A stretch of DNA of 64,000 nt, from positions 1,426,001-1,490,000 of the forward strand of contig CBDEFX010000002.1 in the NCBI GenBank assembly GCA_965237635.1, given 5' to 3'. The translations under genes were made by a program, and so were the position numbers. Positions within the stretch are counted from its first letter, which is position 1; every line of letters starts with the position of its first letter. Source of the stretch: CBDEFX01 sp965237635. GTDB lineage: Bacteria > Chloroflexota > Dehalococcoidia > Lucifugimonadales > CAUZJF01. Of this stretch, positions 60,981-64,000 are shown piece after piece. The notes under the pieces are model-generated. The model searched no databases and was not told the DNA's origin. It was given only the letters and a program-made list of their open reading frames with translations.

Positions 60981-61913
60981 CTACCTCGGCGCCCCGGCGG
61001 GCGATGTGGAGCGGAATCGCTTGAAGAAGCGGGTTACGTCGCCTGACTCCCAGGCGACGAGTGCGTTGGTCGCGATGCCGATCGAGCTGTAGGTGCCCGC
61101 CACCACACCGATCAGCAGGACCCATAGGAAGACCCGGATGGTCGGGCCGCCGAACAGCAGGAGCGCCAAAAGGGTGAACAGGAGAGTCAGGCTGGTATTC
61201 AGGGATCGTCCCAGGCTCTCCGATATGCTCTTGTTAGCGTTGGCCGCCAGGCTGCGGGTAGGGTACAGGAGGATGTTCTCTCTTATCCGGTCGAAAACGA
61301 CGATGGTGTCGTTTACGCTGTAGCCGATGACCGTCAGGAGAGCGATAAGGAACATGGTGTTGACTTCGATATCGGATAGCTCGCCGAGAATCGCGAAGAT
61401 GCCAATCACGATCAAGGCGTCGTGCAGGAGGGCGATGATGGCAGCAGTGCCGTATCTGAACGGGCTGGGCACATTTCGGAACGCCCACCACAGGTAGAAG
61501 AATATCCCCACCGCCGCCGCCAGGACCGCCCAAAAGGCGTTCCGCACCGTTTCGAATGCTACGATCGGGGCCACCAGATCGAAGGACAAGACCACTACCC
61601 CGCCGGGAGACAGCGCGGCCTGGAGTGCTGCGACCAGCTCGTTCTTGGACTGCTCCTGCAGCTCCTTTGTGCGGATGAAGAAGTTCTGGTCCCCAGTCTT
61701 CTGGACGATGGCGTCCGGCTGGCCCAGCCGCGCCAGCTCTACTCGGACGTCGCTCTGTTCGACCTGAGTCGAGAACTGCAGGGTCATGGCCGAGCCGCCG
61801 GTAAAGTCGATGCCGGGCTTCAATCCAGGCGCAATTATCAGGAAGACGATGCCAGGTGTGATCACCAGCAACGAGAGCAGGAAAAGCCACTTTCTTTTGC
61901 CTACGTAATCCAA
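60981..61913 (-). CDS. secF: Protein translocase subunit SecF
   Basis: The 310-residue protein starts at TTG 61913 (GGAG upstream). It has six membrane helices, the large periplasmic loop between helices 1 and 2, and the family motifs GLKPGIDFTGGSAMT and VIGYSVNDTIVVFDRIRENI. With SecD it forms the proton-driven complex that aids late steps of Sec export. It begins 13 bp after the secD stop and is probably co-translated. Confidence 0.96.
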   Translation of the reverse strand: MDYVGKRKWLFLLSLLVITPGIVFLIIAPGLKPGIDFTGGSAMTLQFSTQVEQSDVRVELARLGQPDAIVQKTGDQNFFIRTKELQEQSKNELVAALQAALSPGGVVVLSFDLVAPIVAFETVRNAFWAVLAAAVGIFFYLWWAFRNVPSPFRYGTAAIIALLHDALIVIGIFAILGELSDIEVNTMFLIALLTVIGYSVNDTIVVFDRIRENILLYPTRSLAANANKSISESLGRSLNTSLTLLFTLLALLLFGGPTIRVFLWVLLIGVVAGTYSSIGIATNALVAWESGDVTRFFKRFRSTSPAGAPR

Positions 61914-61926
61914 GCTACGGTTCTCC

Positions 61927-63870
61927 TCAGGCGGGCTCGGCCGCCGGCTTCGATTGCGGCAAGTCGGCGGCCCCTGAGGGCACGAACCAGCTGAGCCGCT
62001 TGTTAATGGGCGTCGCCGCCATCAACCGGAGGAAGGTCCGGCTTACGGTGATGGCCGAGAACATGCTTATCCCAACGCCGATCGCCAGAGTGATGGCGAA
62101 GCTTTTCACTATCGTGGCTCCCAGAGCGTCGGCGAACCAGAATAGGATGCCGCATGTGATGAGTGTCGACACGTTGCTGTCGCGTATCGCCGGCCACGCC
62201 CGGTTGAACCCGAGGTTGATGGCCGATAGCAACGTTCTTCCCGACCGCATCTCTTCCTTCATGCGTTCGAAAATGAGGATGTTGGCGTCCACCGCCATAC
62301 CGATGGACAGGATGGCTGCCGCCACGCCGGAGAGCTCGAGGGTGACGGGCGCTATCTTGAACACAGCTAGGACCAGCGAGGCGTATATCGCCAGGGCGAG
62401 GGCGGCGACTATCCCTGGCACCCTGTAGTACAGCACCATGAATAGCAACACGAGAGAAAGCCCGACCAGCCCGGCCACCACGCTCTTGGCAAGGGAGTCG
62501 GCGCCAAGGATGGCGTCCACGTCTCGCTCTCTGATCAGCTCTATCGGAATGGGGAGCCGGCCCGACTCGAGCAGCAGGGAGATGTCCCTGACCCGCTCGA
62601 AGGTGAAGTCGCGCCCCTCGATGAATGCTGCCCCGCCGATGATAGGCTGACGTACGGTCGAGGCGATCAGCTCTTTGTCATCCAATATGATAACGAGCAG
62701 GTCCGACGAGCCGGCTATTCCGGTGGTGATCTCGGCGAACTTCCGCCCACCCTCGGAGTTGAACTCGATGTTTACGATGGGCAGCCCTGAACCCTGATGC
62801 TGGCCTGGATACGCCCTGGCCATGTCGTCTCCCGTCAGCCCGACGTCCTCGTCTTCCTTGCCGAGCAGCTGGGTTAGCCTCAGCTCAGAGATTCCGCCGA
62901 ACACTTCTTCAGCCGCTGCCACGTCAGGATATGCCCCGATCAGGCTGATGGTAAAGCTGTTGCTGTCGTCTACGCGCTGGATATACGGCTCACCCCCAAG
63001 CGAGATCACCTGGCCGCTCGGTAGCGGCAGGACGAGGGAGTATGGTATCTGGAGCTGGAGGGTTGAGGTATCGGCCGCCGATAGCTCCAGCAGGTTTACA
63101 TAGATGTCACCGGTACCCGGCACCTCTTCGCCGGTCTCCTGGTCTATCTCCATCGTGCCGGGGACCGGCTCTATGCTCTCGCGCAGGTTGTCCACGAAGA
63201 GCGCGAACGCCTCAGCTCCATCATCCGTGAACTCGAGCACCACGGCTGGGGTTGGGGTAGCACCTTGAGCTGCGCTCTCGAAGGCAGCTACGGTCGTGGT
63301 CGCGAGCCCCGCTGTGCTGGTCGCCGTCGGCTCGGTGCTCGTTGCTGTCGGAAACCTGGGCGTCACCAGAGGGTCTTCTTGCCCCAGGGCTTTTACCGTG
63401 ACACTGACGATCTCGTCGCTGTCGACTCCCGGTATGTCCGAGACCACATTTAGTCTGCGATGCTTGTACACCAACTGTGCGGTCTCGCCTATCAGCTCCT
63501 TCGCCCTCTCGAGATCGGTAATGCCCGGGAGCTGGACGAGCAGCCGGTCGTCTCCTACGAGCTGGATGATAGGCCTGCCGAGCCCGGACGCGTTTACCCG
63601 CCTTTCGATAGTCTTCTGAAGCGCGGCCATCTGGTCCGCACTAGGGGCTAGCTGTTCTCCAGTTACCGGGTCTATGATGGAGGCCTGATATCTCAGGTCG
63701 GCGCCACCCTGCAAGTCCAGACCTAGAGTCAGTCCGAGGATGGTGTCGCCCCCGCGCTCGAACCTTCCAATCTTTATGGTCTGGAGGCTAAGGATGAGGC
63801 CGGCTGCGACCACCAGCACCGCGATCAACGCTAGAGTCCGGGCGTACCTACGCACCGTCACCTCCAGCAC
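61927..63870 (-). CDS. secD: Protein translocase subunit SecD
   Basis: The 647-residue protein starts at GTG 63870, overlapping the end of the upstream CCA-transferase gene by 22 bases. Motifs include LTLGLDLQGGADLRYQ near residue 50, a long periplasmic region with a Thr/Ser/Ala-rich insertion (about 190-225), and the C-terminal SecD core GMAVDANILIFERMKEEMRS. It acts with SecF and YajC to pull exported proteins across the membrane. Later in-frame GTG codons (63861, 63855) are possible starts. Confidence 0.96.
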   Translation of the reverse strand: MLEVTVRRYARTLALIAVLVVAAGLILSLQTIKIGRFERGGDTILGLTLGLDLQGGADLRYQASIIDPVTGEQLAPSADQMAALQKTIERRVNASGLGRPIIQLVGDDRLLVQLPGITDLERAKELIGETAQLVYKHRRLNVVSDIPGVDSDEIVSVTVKALGQEDPLVTPRFPTATSTEPTATSTAGLATTTVAAFESAAQGATPTPAVVLEFTDDGAEAFALFVDNLRESIEPVPGTMEIDQETGEEVPGTGDIYVNLLELSAADTSTLQLQIPYSLVLPLPSGQVISLGGEPYIQRVDDSNSFTISLIGAYPDVAAAEEVFGGISELRLTQLLGKEDEDVGLTGDDMARAYPGQHQGSGLPIVNIEFNSEGGRKFAEITTGIAGSSDLLVIILDDKELIASTVRQPIIGGAAFIEGRDFTFERVRDISLLLESGRLPIPIELIRERDVDAILGADSLAKSVVAGLVGLSLVLLFMVLYYRVPGIVAALALAIYASLVLAVFKIAPVTLELSGVAAAILSIGMAVDANILIFERMKEEMRSGRTLLSAINLGFNRAWPAIRDSNVSTLITCGILFWFADALGATIVKSFAITLAIGVGISMFSAITVSRTFLRLMAATPINKRLSWFVPSGAADLPQSKPAAEPA

Positions 63871-64000
63871 CTAGATTAGCTTTTACCAGCTCCATAGCCT
63901 CTTCTCTCGTTCCGATCTCCCCGCTCGCCTGCGCCTCTCGGACCAGCTCCAGCATGACCCCCACTGTTGGACCGGGGTCCAGGGCGAACGTTCTCACTAC
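63849..64000 (-). CDS. C-terminal end of a CCA-adding enzyme/poly(A) polymerase family protein (partial)
   Basis: The minus strand is open from the window edge to TAG at 63849-63851 and encodes about 50 residues: RTFALDPGPTVGVMLELVRE, AQASGEIGTREEAMELVKAN and a short tail. The PGPxVGxxLxxxxxAQxxGEIxTREEAxxL pattern is that of the C-terminus of tRNA nucleotidyltransferases of the poly(A) polymerase superfamily. The catalytic domain is outside the window, so specificity (CCA-adding or related) cannot be checked. It overlaps the secD start. Confidence 0.75.

Overview
The window looks like a piece of a GC-rich chromosome from an uncultured member of the Chloroflexota, most likely a SAR202/Dehalococcoidia-type lineage. 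This is inferred from the gene repertoire: hydantoinase/oxoprolinase, tandem phytanoyl-CoA-type dioxygenases, RraA-like, Ldh-type dehydrogenase, amidohydrolases and propeller-type glycan enzymes, all mixed with ordinary housekeeping genes. No rRNA or marker-gene comparison could be run, so the taxonomy is tentative.

Layout. 0-6.6 kb is a gene graveyard: a broken SNF2-type helicase, an IS256 remnant, a diverged IS1380 end, truncated nuclease-like, LivK-like and TIM-barrel genes, then IS1380 copy A and an IS66 element. 6.6-34 kb is a catabolic accessory region holding LtrA, amidohydrolases, propeller and GH127-like proteins, oxidoreductases, two dioxygenases, a fused HyuA-HyuB and two orphan DppB-type permeases. 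It also carries a tRNA-Trp whose 3' half is duplicated 2.6 kb away, and an arrestin-like gene split by IS1380 copy B. 34.5-43.3 kb is mostly core: lepB, an ECF sigma/anti-sigma/SIMPL cluster with a candidate ECF promoter, a nuclease gene split by a 160-bp MITE-like insertion, dcd and ribD-ribE-ribBA-ribH. 43.3-56.6 kb is again insertion-rich: four near-identical 1323-bp IS3 copies (two nested and inverted), a truncated IS66, an integrase remnant beside tRNA-Leu, and a pair of DivIVA-like coiled-coil genes. 56.7-59.5 kb is a three-gene envelope module (YtkA/FixH-like, cupredoxin-like lipoprotein, polytopic membrane protein with a Cys cluster). It is followed by an IS481 element, secF, secD and the end of a CCA-transferase gene.

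Two short repeat families run through the intergenic spaces. One is a family of roughly 25-33 bp palindromes (arm GTAGGGGCGGGTTT and variants). The other is a family of roughly 120-bp units ending near GACTCAGGGAGAC. Several insertions can be undone on paper. Removing IS1380 copy B plus one CTTAG repeat, or the 160-bp element plus one AAACTTG repeat, restores a continuous reading frame. The best candidates for undescribed biology are the 160-bp element, the sigma/anti-sigma/SIMPL unit with its promoter-like motif, the DivIVA-like pair and the Cys-cluster membrane module. All function calls rest on motif recognition by eye; no database search was done.
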